Positions 9,401 to 17,894 of a DNA stretch of 64,000 bases are shown here, in pieces. Origin of the DNA: Nocardioides marmotae. Lineage in GTDB: Bacteria > Actinomycetota > Actinomycetes > Propionibacteriales > Nocardioidaceae. The translations under genes were made by a program, and so were the position numbers. Under the pieces are notes generated by a model, which had not been told where the DNA came from, made no database searches, and saw nothing but the letters and a program-made list of their open reading frames with translations. Every line of letters starts with the position of its first letter. Within the stretch, counting starts at the first letter, position 1. The DNA is taken from contig NZ_CP053660.1 in the NCBI RefSeq assembly GCF_013177455.1, positions 124,001 to 188,000 of the forward strand, in the 5' to 3' direction.

Positions 9401-9840
9401 TCGCGCTCAGCGCCGGCCGCCCCGACGAGCACTGGACCGCCCACGCCGTCGGCCGCGACAAGGCCGGCCCGAAGCGTGCCCTGTCCGGGCCGCTCGACCA
9501 CCGCGCGACGGACTGGCTGCGCCGGCTCGTCGAGCTGATGGACCTCGGCCTGAGTCGTCCGCTGCCGATCCCGGTGGCGACCGCCCACGCCTGGGCGGAG
9601 GCGCACCTGCTGGAGCTGATGGGCAACGACCGCTCGCCCGCGCAGGCCGCCGAGCGCGAGTGGTGCACCAACCCGGGCAACCCGTGGGGCATCGAGAACG
9701 AGGACGCCGACCCCCACCACGTCCGCGTGTGGGGCGAGCGGGCCCCGGTCTCGGTCCTGCTCGACGCCGGCCTGGCGACGTACGCCTGGCAGGTGTGGGA
9801 GCCGCTGCTGACCGGCGGGGAGCGGGTGGCCGCCCTGTGA
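6481..9840 (+). CDS. recC: Exodeoxyribonuclease V subunit gamma (RecC)
   Basis: It is a 1119-aa protein, about the size of E. coli RecC. The N-terminus is diagnostic (LHLHSAPRTDLLADALGELL, then VPAKGVERWLTQRLSHRLG). The inactivated helicase-like core carries RSVPHRVVCLVGLDDGVFPR, and the nuclease-like C-terminal part runs to the stop. RecC is the Chi-recognition and scaffold subunit of the RecBCD helicase-nuclease that processes double-strand ends for RecA loading. Its stop overlaps the recB start (GTGA), and recD follows recB with an ATGA overlap, so all three subunits are made from one mRNA in 1:1:1 order. Confidence 0.95.
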   Translation: MLRRVPLHLHSAPRTDLLADALGELLSRPLADPFAEEVVAVPAKGVERWLTQRLSHRLGTSPGGADGVCAGVRFLSPRSLVGLLLDRDRDDPWDPDRLVWPLLGVIDDSLDEPWCATLARHLGHGLDGEEAALRRNRRWSVARRLAGLYASYAVQRPTLVADWRAGCDTDGAGGPLDEDLHWQAELWRRLLDRVPLDPPDVRHAATLAALRAGGAGLDLPDRLSLFGHTRLPVTEVELLGALAESREVHLWLPQPSPGLWRDLADLADLADLAGPVVRADDDTALRVGHPLLASLGRDTRELRRTLATAPAEEHEHDPATEPPGTLLGWLQDDLRANAAPDATTRAGRTLAAGDRSVQVHACHGPARQVDVLREVLVGLLADDPTLEPRDILVMCPDIETYAPLVAAGFGLADVVPDDRGHPAHRLRVRLADRALTSTNPLLSVAARLVELAGGRVTASEVLDLMAAEPVRARFRLTDDELARVTRWVGDAGIRWGLDAEGRAGFAMNRFEHNTWRAGLDRVLLGVVMSGDDHRHLGRGLPLDDVGSGDIDLVGRFAELMARLEECLRALGSAGKVGDWMAALHEGVRALTDVPLDDAWQLPQLERELARAVESAGAGADVPLRLADVRALLESRLAGRPTRANFRTGTLTVCTMVPMRSVPHRVVCLVGLDDGVFPRTGSVDGDDVLARRPLTGERDPRSEDRQLLLDAVMAATETLVVTYTGANEHSGAARPPAVPLGEVLDALDRTTGAPVRDRVVVRHPLQPYDARTFTDGALGVPGPFGFDEPALLGARAALGERHPRPPFLPGPLAERDTEDVALADLHDFLRHPVRAFLRRRLDIGSPRSAEEVSDAIPVDLDGLRSWEVGDRLLTELLAGQDATAVLTAEQLRGSLPPGRLGHQKLDEVARESQQLWDHTADLRVGAARSIDVDVALGDGRRLSGVVQRVHATRIVTLTYSRLKARQRLASWVDLLALSAGRPDEHWTAHAVGRDKAGPKRALSGPLDHRATDWLRRLVELMDLGLSRPLPIPVATAHAWAEAHLLELMGNDRSPAQAAEREWCTNPGNPWGIENEDADPHHVRVWGERAPVSVLLDAGLATYAWQVWEPLLTGGERVAAL

Positions 9841-12800
9841 GCGCCGAGGCCTTCGACATCCGCGACCCGCTGCCGACCGGCACCACCCTGCTCGAGGCGA
9901 GCGCCGGCACCGGCAAGACCTGGACCATCGCCGCGCTCGTGACCCGGTACGTCGCCGAGGGGGCCTGCCCGCTCGAGCGGATGCTCGTGGTGACCTTCGG
10001 CCGCGCGGCCAGCCAGGAGCTCCGCGAGCGGGTCCGCACCCAGCTGGTGGAGGCCGAGCGCGCGCTCGCCGACGACCCGACCCTGGCGCCGGCGGAGCCC
10101 TCCGCCCTCATCGACCTGCTGCTCGCCTGCGACGAGGGCGAGCGGGCGCGTCGGCACCGCCGGGTCAGCGAGGCGCTCGCCGGGTTCGACGGCGCGACGA
10201 TCGCGACCACCCACCAGTTCTGCTCGATGGTGCTGGGCTCGCTGGGCGTGGCCGGCGACACCGACGCCCGCGCGCGGCTGGTCGAGGACCTCGACGACCT
10301 GCTGACCGAGGTGGTCGACGACCTCTACCTGCGCGCCTTCGCCTTCGCCGAGACCGACCCGGCCTTCAGCCGCGCGGAGGCGATGGGCATCGCCCGGACC
10401 GTGGTCGGCGACCCGCAGGCCCGGCTCGAGCCCGCCGACCAGGACCGCACCACGCCCGCCGGCCGCCGGGTCGCCTTCGCCCGGGCGGTCCGCGCCGAGA
10501 TGGAGCGCCGCAAGCGGCGGCTCGGCGTGCTGTCCTACGACGACCTGCTCGCCCAGCTCGCCGACGCCCTCGAGCACCCCGACGCGCCGGCCCGCGCGCG
10601 GATGCGGCAGCGGTGGAGCATCGTGCTGGTCGATGAGTTCCAGGACACCGACCCGGTGCAGTGGCAGGTGCTCGACCGGGCCTTCACCGGGCACGCGACG
10701 ATGGTGCTCATCGGCGACCCGAAGCAGGCGATCTACGCCTTCCGCGGCGGCGACGTGACGACGTACCTCCAGGCCGCGGCGACCGCGACCACCACCAAGA
10801 CGCTGCCGGTCAACTGGCGCAGCGACGAGGCCCTGCTCGACGCCTTCCAGACCGTGCTGCGCGGCGCCGAGCTCGGCGACCCGCGGATCGTCGTGCACGA
10901 CGTGACCCACCACCACGCGGGCTCGCGGCTCGCGGGGGCGCCGAGCACCGCGCCGTTCCGGCTGCGGGTGCTGCGCCGCGACCAGCTCGGCCGGCGGGGG
11001 ACCGCCCCGCTCTACGTCAGCCAGACCCGGCCCCACATCGCCCGCGACCTCGCGCTCGACGTGCGCCGGCTGCTGGCCTCCGGGGCGACGTTCGAGGGCC
11101 GGCCGCTCGAGCCCCGCGACGTGGCCGTGATCAGCTACCGCCACGCCGACCTGGCCGCGTGCCGGGCCGCGCTGCACGAGGTCGGGGTGCCGGCCGTCAT
11201 CGCCGGCGGCGGCAGCGTCTTCGCCACCCCCGCGGCGACCGAGTGGCTCGAGCTGCTCGAGGCGCTCGAGCAGCCGCACCGCAGCGCGCGGGTGCGGACC
11301 GCGGCGCTGACCTGCTTCTTCGGCCACACCGCGGCCGAGCTCGACGCCGGCGGCGACCGGCTGACCGACGACGTCGCCGACACGCTGCGCTCCTGGGTCG
11401 AGGTCTTCACCCGCCGCGGCGTCGCCGCGGTCCTCGAGGCCGCCACCGTCGGCGGCCTGCCCGCCCGGGTCCTCGCCGAGGTCGGCGGCGAGCGCCGGCT
11501 CACCGACCTGCGCCACCTCGGGGAGGCGCTGCACGAGGCCGCGCTCACCGAGCGGCTCGGCCTGGTCGCGATGGTCACCTGGTTGCGCCAGCAGATGGCC
11601 GACGCGCAGGAGGGCCGCGGGGCCGAGCGGACCCGCCGGCTGGACTCCGACGCCGCCGCGGTCCAGCTGGTGACGATCCACGCCAGCAAGGGCCTGGAGT
11701 ACCCCGTCGTCTACCTGCCCGCCCTCGCCGACCGCAACGTCCCCAAGCCCTCGACCCCGCTCTTCCACGACGCGCAGGGCCGCCGCTGCCTCGCGGTCGG
11801 CGGTCCCGGCGGGGACGGCTGGGACGACCACGTCCGCCGCTGGGCCGACGAGGAGGCCGCCGAGCACCTCCGCCTGCTGTACGTCGCCCTGACCCGCGCC
11901 CGCTCCCAGGTCGTCGCCTGGTGGTCGCCGACCCGCAACACCCCCAGCTCGCCGCTGCACCGGATGGTCCTGGGCCGCCGGCCCGGGATGGCCGAGGTGC
12001 CCGCCGAGTTCGCCAACCGCAGCGACGACGAGGCCGCGGAGTTCCTCACCCGGTGGCAGGCCGCGGGCGGGCCGACCGTCGAGCCGGCCGTGCTCGCCGA
12101 CCCGGGGCCCGACCCCGAGCGGCCCGCCCTGCCGGCGCTCGGCCTGCGCCGCTTCGGCCGCGAGGTCGACGTGGCGTGGCGGCGGACGTCGTACTCCGCG
12201 CTGACCCGCGTGGAGGTGGTCGCCGCCGCGGCCGCGCCCGGCGGGGTCGGCAGCGAGCCGGAGTCGGTCGCGAAGGAGGACGAACCCGCCTTGCCCGTGC
12301 CCGCGCCGGCCACCTCCGCTACCGAGGAGGCGGCGCCCGCCGCCGGGGAGGCCGTGCTCTCCCCGATGGCCGACCTGCCGGTCGGGGCGACCTTCGGCTC
12401 CCTGGTCCACGCCGTGCTCGAGCACGCCGACCCCGACGCGCCCGACCTGCGCGAGGAGCTGCTCGGCCACGTCCGCGAGCAGCTGGTCCGCTGGCCGGTG
12501 CCGCTGGACCCCGAGCGCCTGGCCGACGCCCTCGTCGCGGTCTGCGACTCCCCGCTCGGCTCGGTCGGCGGGACGGTCGCGTCCACCACGCTGCGCCGGG
12601 TGCCGCTGCGCGACCGGCTGCGCGAGATGGAGTTCGAGCTGCCGCTGTCCGGGGGCGACCTGCCGGCGGCCGGTGGCCGCGGCGCCCGGCTCGGCGACCT
12701 CGCGCCGCTGCTGCGCCGCCACCTGCCCGAGGGCGACCCGGTGCGGGCCTACGCCGACCAGCTCGACCAGCCGGCGCTCGGCGCGCAGAGCCTGCGCGGC

Positions 12801-13229
12801 TACCTGACCGGCTCGGTCGACGTGGTGCTGCGGCTGCGCGACGAGCAGGGCCGGCCGCGCTACGTGGTGGTCGACTACAAGACCAACTGGCTCGGCCCGA
12901 TCGACGAGCCGCTGACCGCGGCGGCGTACCGCCCCGACGCGCTCGCCGGCGCGATGGGCCACTCCGACTACCCGCTCCAGGCGCTGCTGTACGCCGCGGT
13001 GCTGCACCGCTTCCTGCGCTGGCGCCAGCCCGGGTACGACCCCGAGGTGCACCTCGGCGGGGTGCTCTACCTCTACCTGCGCGGCATGTGCGGCCCCGGC
13101 ACCCCGCTCGTGGACGGCGAGCCGTGCGGGATCTTCACCTGGCGTCCGCCGGTCGCGCTGGTCGAGGCACTCTCCGACCTGCTCGACGGCCGGGTCGACA
13201 GCCGGGGTTCCCAGGAGGTGTCCGCATGA
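9837..13229 (+). CDS. recB: Exodeoxyribonuclease V subunit beta (RecB)
   Basis: It is a 1130-aa protein from GTG 9837, inside the recC stop. UvrD-like SF1A helicase motifs are intact: Walker A EASAGTGKTWTIAAL near residue 20, Walker B IVLVDEFQDTDP near 263, VTIHASKGLEYPVVYLP, and motif VI LLYVALTRARSQV. The C-terminal nuclease domain has GSVDVVLRLRD and VVVDYKTNW near residue 1011, the catalytic Asp/Asp/Lys set. It is the 3'-5' helicase and sole nuclease of RecBCD. A flexible Ala/Pro/Glu-rich linker precedes the nuclease domain, as in other family members. Confidence 0.95.
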   Translation: MSAEAFDIRDPLPTGTTLLEASAGTGKTWTIAALVTRYVAEGACPLERMLVVTFGRAASQELRERVRTQLVEAERALADDPTLAPAEPSALIDLLLACDEGERARRHRRVSEALAGFDGATIATTHQFCSMVLGSLGVAGDTDARARLVEDLDDLLTEVVDDLYLRAFAFAETDPAFSRAEAMGIARTVVGDPQARLEPADQDRTTPAGRRVAFARAVRAEMERRKRRLGVLSYDDLLAQLADALEHPDAPARARMRQRWSIVLVDEFQDTDPVQWQVLDRAFTGHATMVLIGDPKQAIYAFRGGDVTTYLQAAATATTTKTLPVNWRSDEALLDAFQTVLRGAELGDPRIVVHDVTHHHAGSRLAGAPSTAPFRLRVLRRDQLGRRGTAPLYVSQTRPHIARDLALDVRRLLASGATFEGRPLEPRDVAVISYRHADLAACRAALHEVGVPAVIAGGGSVFATPAATEWLELLEALEQPHRSARVRTAALTCFFGHTAAELDAGGDRLTDDVADTLRSWVEVFTRRGVAAVLEAATVGGLPARVLAEVGGERRLTDLRHLGEALHEAALTERLGLVAMVTWLRQQMADAQEGRGAERTRRLDSDAAAVQLVTIHASKGLEYPVVYLPALADRNVPKPSTPLFHDAQGRRCLAVGGPGGDGWDDHVRRWADEEAAEHLRLLYVALTRARSQVVAWWSPTRNTPSSPLHRMVLGRRPGMAEVPAEFANRSDDEAAEFLTRWQAAGGPTVEPAVLADPGPDPERPALPALGLRRFGREVDVAWRRTSYSALTRVEVVAAAAAPGGVGSEPESVAKEDEPALPVPAPATSATEEAAPAAGEAVLSPMADLPVGATFGSLVHAVLEHADPDAPDLREELLGHVREQLVRWPVPLDPERLADALVAVCDSPLGSVGGTVASTTLRRVPLRDRLREMEFELPLSGGDLPAAGGRGARLGDLAPLLRRHLPEGDPVRAYADQLDQPALGAQSLRGYLTGSVDVVLRLRDEQGRPRYVVVDYKTNWLGPIDEPLTAAAYRPDALAGAMGHSDYPLQALLYAAVLHRFLRWRQPGYDPEVHLGGVLYLYLRGMCGPGTPLVDGEPCGIFTWRPPVALVEALSDLLDGRVDSRGSQEVSA

Positions 13230-15055
13230 CCGAGCTCTTCGAACCGGTCGGCGACCACGACCACCGCCTCGCCCGGGGCGCCGACGGCCTGCTCGGCGCA
13301 CTCAACCGGGCCGGCCTGCTCGAGGCCGGCGACCTGCACGTCGCCACCCGGGTGGCCGACCTCGCGGGGGAGACCGGCGAGGGGGCGGACGCCGAGCCGG
13401 TGCTGCTCGCGCTCGCGCTGGCGGTCCGCGCGGTCCGGCACGGCTCGGTCGCGGTCGACCTGACCCGGTTCCCCGACCTCGTCCGCGACCTGGTCCCCGG
13501 GCTCGCGCTGCCCGAGCCGGAGGCGTGGCTGGCGGCGGTCGCCCGCTCCCGGCTCGTCGGCAGCGGTGCCCTGCGGCTCGAGCACGGCCTGCTCTACCTC
13601 GACCGCTACCACCGGCTCGAGCAGCAGGTCTGCGCCGACCTCGTGGCCCGGGCCGAGCAGCCCCCGCCGCCCGTCGACGAGGCCGCGCTCGCCGCGGCCC
13701 TGGATCGCGTGGGCGGCGGCCGGCTCAGCGACCAGCAGCGCGACGCGGCCGACCGCAGCGTGCGGCAGTGGACCACGGTGCTGACCGGCGGCCCCGGCAC
13801 CGGCAAGACCACGACGGTCGCGCGCATCCTCGCCGTCCTCGCCGACCAGGCCGCCGCCCGGGGCGAGCGGCTCTCGGTCGCCCTCAGCGCCCCCACCGGC
13901 AAGGCGGCGGCCCGGCTCCAGGAGGCGGTGGAGACCGAGCTGGCCGGGCTCCCGGCCGAGGACCGCGACCGGCTGCTGCGGACCAGCGGCCGTGGTCGCG
14001 GGCTCGACGCGATGACCCTGCACCGGCTGCTGGGCTGGCGGCCCGACAACGCGACCCGGTTCCGGCACGACCGGACCAACCGGCTGACGTACGACGTGGT
14101 CGTGGTCGATGAGTCCTCGATGGTCGAGCTGACCCTGATGGCGCGCCTGCTCGAGGCGGTCCGCCCGCAGGCGCGGCTGCTGCTGGTCGGCGACCCCCGC
14201 CAGCTCACCTCGGTCGGCGCCGGCGCCGTCCTCTCCGACCTGGTCGCCGGGCACGAGGGGGACCCGGCCTCCCCGGTGGTCTCGCTGACCGAGAACTACC
14301 GCTCGACCGAGGACATCAAGACCCTCGCCGAGGCGTTGCGCACCGGCACGGCCGACGAGGTCCTGGCCGCCCTGCGCACCCCGTCGCCGGAGGTGGAGTA
14401 CGTCGAGACCGACGACCCCGCGGGCGTGCTGCGCCCCGACGCACTCGCCTCGGCCCTCGCCGTCCGCCGGGCCGCCGAGCGCGGCGACGCCGAGGCCGCG
14501 GTCCACGCGCTCGACGACCACCGGCTGCTCTGCGCGCACCGCGAGGGGCCCTACGGCGTACGCGTCTGGAACCGCACCGTCGAGCAGTGGCTGGCCGAGG
14601 AGATCGGCGAGGACCTCCACCACCCGTGGTACGTCGGCCGGCCGCTGCTGGTGACCACCAACGACCACGCGCTGGAGGTCTACAACGGCGAGACCGGCGC
14701 GGTGGTGCTCGGCGAGGACGGCCGGGTCCGCGCCTGGATCGCCGGCTCCGGCGGCCTGCACGACTTCGCCCCCGGCCGGCTCGACGCGGTCGAGACGATG
14801 CACGCGATGACCATCCACAAGAGCCAGGGCAGCCAGGCCCGGCGGGTGACCGTGCTGCTGCCGGAGGAGGGGTCGCGGCTGCTCAGCCGCGAGCTCTTCT
14901 ACACCGCGGTCACCCGCGCCCAGCAGCACGTGCGCGTGGTCGGCTCGGAGGCGGCGGTGCGGGCCGCGGTGGAGACCAGCGCCGAGCGCGCCACCGGCCT
15001 GCGCCAGCGGCTCCAGGCCGCCCGGGCCGCCCGCGCGGCCGGGTCCGGTGCGTGA
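13226..15055 (+). CDS. recD: Exodeoxyribonuclease V subunit alpha (RecD)
   Basis: It is a 609-aa protein from ATG 13226 with AGGAGG 8 nt upstream, overlapping the recB stop. The SF1B helicase has Walker A TGGPGTGKTTTVARIL near residue 188, Walker B VVVDESSMVE near 293, VGDPRQLTSVGAGAVL, TENYRS, and the C-terminal motif HKSQGSQARRVTVLLP with FYTAVTRAQQHV. Standard length for RecD. It supplies 5'-3' unwinding and controls nuclease attenuation at Chi. The poorly conserved N-terminal 170 residues are the RecC-contact domain. Confidence 0.95.
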   Translation: MTELFEPVGDHDHRLARGADGLLGALNRAGLLEAGDLHVATRVADLAGETGEGADAEPVLLALALAVRAVRHGSVAVDLTRFPDLVRDLVPGLALPEPEAWLAAVARSRLVGSGALRLEHGLLYLDRYHRLEQQVCADLVARAEQPPPPVDEAALAAALDRVGGGRLSDQQRDAADRSVRQWTTVLTGGPGTGKTTTVARILAVLADQAAARGERLSVALSAPTGKAAARLQEAVETELAGLPAEDRDRLLRTSGRGRGLDAMTLHRLLGWRPDNATRFRHDRTNRLTYDVVVVDESSMVELTLMARLLEAVRPQARLLLVGDPRQLTSVGAGAVLSDLVAGHEGDPASPVVSLTENYRSTEDIKTLAEALRTGTADEVLAALRTPSPEVEYVETDDPAGVLRPDALASALAVRRAAERGDAEAAVHALDDHRLLCAHREGPYGVRVWNRTVEQWLAEEIGEDLHHPWYVGRPLLVTTNDHALEVYNGETGAVVLGEDGRVRAWIAGSGGLHDFAPGRLDAVETMHAMTIHKSQGSQARRVTVLLPEEGSRLLSRELFYTAVTRAQQHVRVVGSEAAVRAAVETSAERATGLRQRLQAARAARAAGSGA

Positions 15056-15087
15056 CATCGGGAAACCATCACGCAACCTGCGCGGTC

Positions 15088-15093
15088 TAGGGT
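15088..15093 (+). promoter_or_regulatory. -10 hexamer TAGGGT of a leaderless gene
   Basis: TAGGGT ends 6 nt before ATG 15100, the spacing expected when transcription begins at the A of the start codon. No Shine-Dalgarno sequence is present and no clear -35 is seen. Confidence 0.6.
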
Positions 15094-15099
15094 CCGGGC

Positions 15100-15711
15100 A
15101 TGCCCTTCCTCCTGCGCGTCGAGCTGCCCGACGTCCCCGGTTCGCTGGGCCGCCTGGCGACCGCGATCGGTGAGGCCGGCGGCGACATCGAGGCGATCGA
15201 GATCGTCGAGAAGCGCCACGACGGCACCGCGCTCGACGACGTGCTGCTCGAGATGTCGGGTGGGGCGATGCCGGACTCGGTGGTCTCGGCCTGCAACCAG
15301 CTCGACGGCGTGCAAGTGGTGTGGATCAGCCGGTACGCCGCCGGCGGCAACCTCGTCCTGGACCTCGAGGCCGTCGAGGAGCTGACCGCGAAGCCCGCCG
15401 AGGCCGTGGACCGCTGTGTCGACCTGCTGCCGATCACCTTCCGCGCGGACTGGGCCGCCCGCGTCCACCGCGTCTCCGGCGTCCGCCACCGCACCGAGGC
15501 CGCCCCCGACGGCCTGGAGTTCGTGGAGATCGACCGCACCGAGCGGCTCGAGATGGAGGGCGACGACGTGACGATCTACGCCGCGGTCCGCCTCGACGGC
15601 AACGAGATCATCGTGATCGGCCGCCGCGGCGGCCCGGAGTTCCTCGACTCCGAGCTCGCCCGGCTCGACCACCTCGTCGGCCTCGCCCAGACCATGGCCC
15701 GCGTCGGCTGA
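15100..15711 (+). CDS. ACT-domain amino-acid-binding protein
   Basis: It is a 203-aa protein. The N-terminus is a textbook ACT start (FLLRVELPDVPGSLGRLATAIGEAGGDIEAIEIV), split as RVELPDVPGSLGRLATAIGE and GGDIEAIEIVE, which folds as beta-alpha-beta-beta-alpha-beta. The second half has strands such as VTIYAAVRLDGNEIIVIGRRG but no recognisable enzyme. Stand-alone ACT proteins usually sense amino acids or regulate another protein. The start is probably leaderless, and the gene is monocistronic between recD and a repeat element. Confidence 0.75.
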   Translation: MPFLLRVELPDVPGSLGRLATAIGEAGGDIEAIEIVEKRHDGTALDDVLLEMSGGAMPDSVVSACNQLDGVQVVWISRYAAGGNLVLDLEAVEELTAKPAEAVDRCVDLLPITFRADWAARVHRVSGVRHRTEAAPDGLEFVEIDRTERLEMEGDDVTIYAAVRLDGNEIIVIGRRGGPEFLDSELARLDHLVGLAQTMARVG

Positions 15712-15728
15712 CCCCCGCCCCCGGGCGG

Positions 15729-15822
15729 GATAGTCCGCCACACCTGCGCCCTGGATCTCGCCGCCAAGGGCGCGTGTGTGTCGGACCATCCCGGCAAGGG
15801 CGCGTACGTGGCGGACTACCCC
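15729..15822. repeat. 30-bp intergenic repeat family: one inverted and two direct units
   Basis: Two imperfect tandem 30-bp units (15763-15792 and 15793-15822) share CAAGGGCGCGT, then GTGGCGGACTACCCC or a variant. An inverted third unit lies at about 15729-15756 (ATAGTCCGCCAC...GCGCCCT). The inverted and last units can pair (TAGTCCGCCAC with GTGGCGGACTA) as a long hairpin. It lies between convergent genes, so a terminator or REP-like role is plausible. Confidence 0.7.
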
Positions 15823-15843
15823 GCGACCCGAACGCGGAGAGGC

Positions 15844-16296
15844 TCAGTCCTCGACGCGCTCGAGGAGGAAGACGGGGATCTCCCGGTCGGTCTTCTCCTG
15901 GTACTCCGCGTACGGCGCGTACTGGGCGACACAGCGCTCCCACCACTGCGCGCGCTCCGCGCCGGTGGCGACCCGGGCCCGGTAGAGCGCCGGCTCGGGG
16001 CCGTCCTGGAGCTGGACGACCGGGTGGGCGAGGAAGTTGGCGTACCAGCCGGGGTGCTCCGGGGCGCCGCCCTTGGAGGCCACCGCGGCGTACACGCCGT
16101 CGTGCTCGACCCGCATCACCGGGTTCTTCCGCAGCTTGCCGGACTTGGCGCCACGGGAGGTGATCACGACGATCGGCCACTCCGGCTTGTCCATCAAGGT
16201 GGCGGCCTCGCGGCCGCCGGTGCGCTCGTAGGTCTCGACCTGGTCGCGCACCCACTGGTCGGGGCTGGGCTGGTACTCACCGTCCAAGAGGTCCAT
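15844..16296 (-). CDS. F420-dependent nitroreductase-family (DDN-type) oxidoreductase
   Basis: It is a 150-aa protein from ATG 16296, with GGAGAGG as ribosome site. The split-barrel pattern ITSRGAKSGKLRKNPVMRVEHDG, seen as SRGAKSGKLRKNPVMRV, followed by YAAVASKGGAPEHPGWYANF and AQYAPYAEYQEKTDREIPVF, is characteristic of the deazaflavin (F420)-dependent nitroreductase family. That family includes mycobacterial Ddn, which activates pretomanid. It probably uses F420H2 to reduce quinones or nitro compounds. Length is typical. It is convergent with the ACT gene. Confidence 0.85.
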   Translation of the reverse strand: MDLLDGEYQPSPDQWVRDQVETYERTGGREAATLMDKPEWPIVVITSRGAKSGKLRKNPVMRVEHDGVYAAVASKGGAPEHPGWYANFLAHPVVQLQDGPEPALYRARVATGAERAQWWERCVAQYAPYAEYQEKTDREIPVFLLERVED

Positions 16297-16354
16297 GCCT
16301 CTCCGGAGCCCCGACCGGCGCCCACCTATTCCCGGGGCCCCGGCGCGCCCCGAC

Positions 16355-16360
16355 TAGGGT
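16355..16360 (+). promoter_or_regulatory. -10 hexamer TAGGGT upstream of menB (leaderless)
   Basis: TAGGGT is followed by 7 nt and then ATG 16368. No ribosome site lies between them, so the menB transcript probably begins at or next to its start codon. Confidence 0.6.
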
Positions 16361-16367
16361 CGGGCGC

Positions 16368-17312
16368 ATGAGCGCGATCGACGGGGTGTCGGAGATCTTC
16401 GACGCCGAGCAGTGGGACGCGGTCCCCGGCTTCGAGGACCTGACCGACCTGACCTACCACCGCGCGAAGGCCCACGGCACCGTCCGCGTCGCCTTCGACC
16501 GGCCCGACGTGCTCAACGCCTTCCGGCCGCACACGGTCGATGAGCTGCTCCGCGTCCTCGAGCACGCCCGCACCAGCGCCGACGTCGGCTGCGTCCTGCT
16601 CACCGGCAACGGCCCGAGCGAGAAGAACGGCAAGTGGGCCTTCTGCACCGGCGGCGACCAGCGCATCCGCGGCAAGGCCGGCTACCAGTACGAGGACGTC
16701 GCCGCCGGCTCGGCGGACACCGGCGCCGAGCAGCCCAGCCCCATCGACAAGGCCCGGCTGGCCCGGCTGCACATCCTCGAGGTGCAGCGGCTGATCCGGT
16801 TCATGCCCAAGGTCGTCATCTGCGTGGTCCCCGGGTGGACCGCCGGCGGCGGGCACAGCCTGCACGTCGTGTGCGACCTGACCCTGGCCAGCATCGAGCA
16901 GGCGCGGTTCAAGCAGACCGACGCCGACGTCGGGTCCTTCGACGGCGGGTTCGGGTCGGCGTACCTCGCCCGCCAGGTCGGCCAGAAGTTCGCCCGCGAG
17001 ATCTTCTTCCTTGGCCAGGAGTACTCCGCCGAGGACGGCGTCCGGATGGGTGCGGTCAACCGCGCCGTCCCGCACGCCGAGCTCGAGGCGACCGCGCTGG
17101 AGTGGGGCCGGCTGATCAACGGCAAGTCCCCGACCGCGCAGCGGATGCTGAAGTACTCCTTCAACGCCATCGACGACGGCCTGGTCGGGCAGCAGCTCTT
17201 CGCCGGCGAGACCACCCGCCTGGCCTACATGACCGACGAGGCGCAGGAGGGGCGCGACCAGTTCCTGGAGAAGCGCGACCCCGACTGGTCGCCCTACCCC
17301 TGGTACTACTGA
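16368..17312 (+). CDS. menB: 1,4-dihydroxy-2-naphthoyl-CoA synthase
   Basis: It is a 314-aa protein, the length of actinobacterial MenB. The crotonase fold shows VRVAFDRPDVLNAFRPHTVDEL, the oxyanion-loop region WAFCTGGDQRIRG with the MenB-specific extended insert (GNGPSEKNGK), and VGSFDGGFGSAYLARQVG carrying the catalytic Asp. The C-terminal LEKRDPDWSPYPWYY is a family hallmark. It closes the second ring of menaquinone from o-succinylbenzoyl-CoA. Other men genes are not in the window, so menB is separate from the rest of the pathway here. Confidence 0.95.
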   Translation: MSAIDGVSEIFDAEQWDAVPGFEDLTDLTYHRAKAHGTVRVAFDRPDVLNAFRPHTVDELLRVLEHARTSADVGCVLLTGNGPSEKNGKWAFCTGGDQRIRGKAGYQYEDVAAGSADTGAEQPSPIDKARLARLHILEVQRLIRFMPKVVICVVPGWTAGGGHSLHVVCDLTLASIEQARFKQTDADVGSFDGGFGSAYLARQVGQKFAREIFFLGQEYSAEDGVRMGAVNRAVPHAELEATALEWGRLINGKSPTAQRMLKYSFNAIDDGLVGQQLFAGETTRLAYMTDEAQEGRDQFLEKRDPDWSPYPWYY

Positions 17313-17335
17313 AACGGCTAGGGCACCGGCCGCCC

Positions 17336-17857
17336 GTGCGACGTCTCCTGCTCCTCGCCGCTGCGCTGGCCGCGGCCGGCGGCACCGTCACCGGCATGGT
17401 CGCGTGCACCGCGCAGCCGCAGGACCTCTCCGCGGAGGCGCTCGCCGAGGAGGTCGCCTCGCTCTACCCGGGCGCGGGGGACACCCGCGTCGACGTCCGC
17501 TGCGACGGACCCCTCGCGGCCGAGGTGGGTGCCACCCGGGACTGCCGGGTGGCGGTGCGCCGCGACGTCGTCACGGTGCGCGCGAGGGTCACCGAGGAGG
17601 GCGACGCCGGCCCGGTCTTCACCACGGTGCCGGTCGTGGCGGCTGACCGGGTCGCGCGGACGGTCCTGCGTGGCCTCGGCGAGGACGGGTACGTCGTCGG
17701 GGAGGTCGTCTGCGCCGGTGACCTGCTCGGCGTGGTCGGTGCATCCGTGTCCTGCCGGGCCGCCCCGCCGGACGGCGAGGGGCGCACCGAGGTCGAGGCG
17801 ATCGTGCGCGCCGTCGACGGCCTCGACGTACGTCTCCGGTTCCGTCTTGCGGGGTGA
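17336..17857 (+). CDS. Putative lipoprotein with two DUF4333-like repeats
   Basis: It is a 173-aa protein from GTG 17336. The N-terminal signal (RRLLLLAAALAAAGGTVTG) ends in MVAC, an acceptable lipobox, so lipidation at that Cys is likely. The mature part shows the same pattern twice: a short helix, V-x-C-x-G-x-L, then a second Cys about 12 residues later followed by a strand (DVRCDGPLAAEVGATRDCRV, and VVCAGDLLGVVGASVSCRA). This matches the actinobacterial DUF4333 domain of unknown function, apparently duplicated. Extracytoplasmic; role unknown. Confidence 0.6.
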   Translation: MRRLLLLAAALAAAGGTVTGMVACTAQPQDLSAEALAEEVASLYPGAGDTRVDVRCDGPLAAEVGATRDCRVAVRRDVVTVRARVTEEGDAGPVFTTVPVVAADRVARTVLRGLGEDGYVVGEVVCAGDLLGVVGASVSCRAAPPDGEGRTEVEAIVRAVDGLDVRLRFRLAG

Positions 17858-17894
17858 CCAGCGAGACGCCCGGCGACCTGACAAACTCGGCGGC

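Noticed and set aside
5542..9720. 1392-codon minus-strand open frame opposite recC
   Set aside because: The plus strand is unmistakable RecC; the antisense frame is a by-product of high GC at codon position 3.
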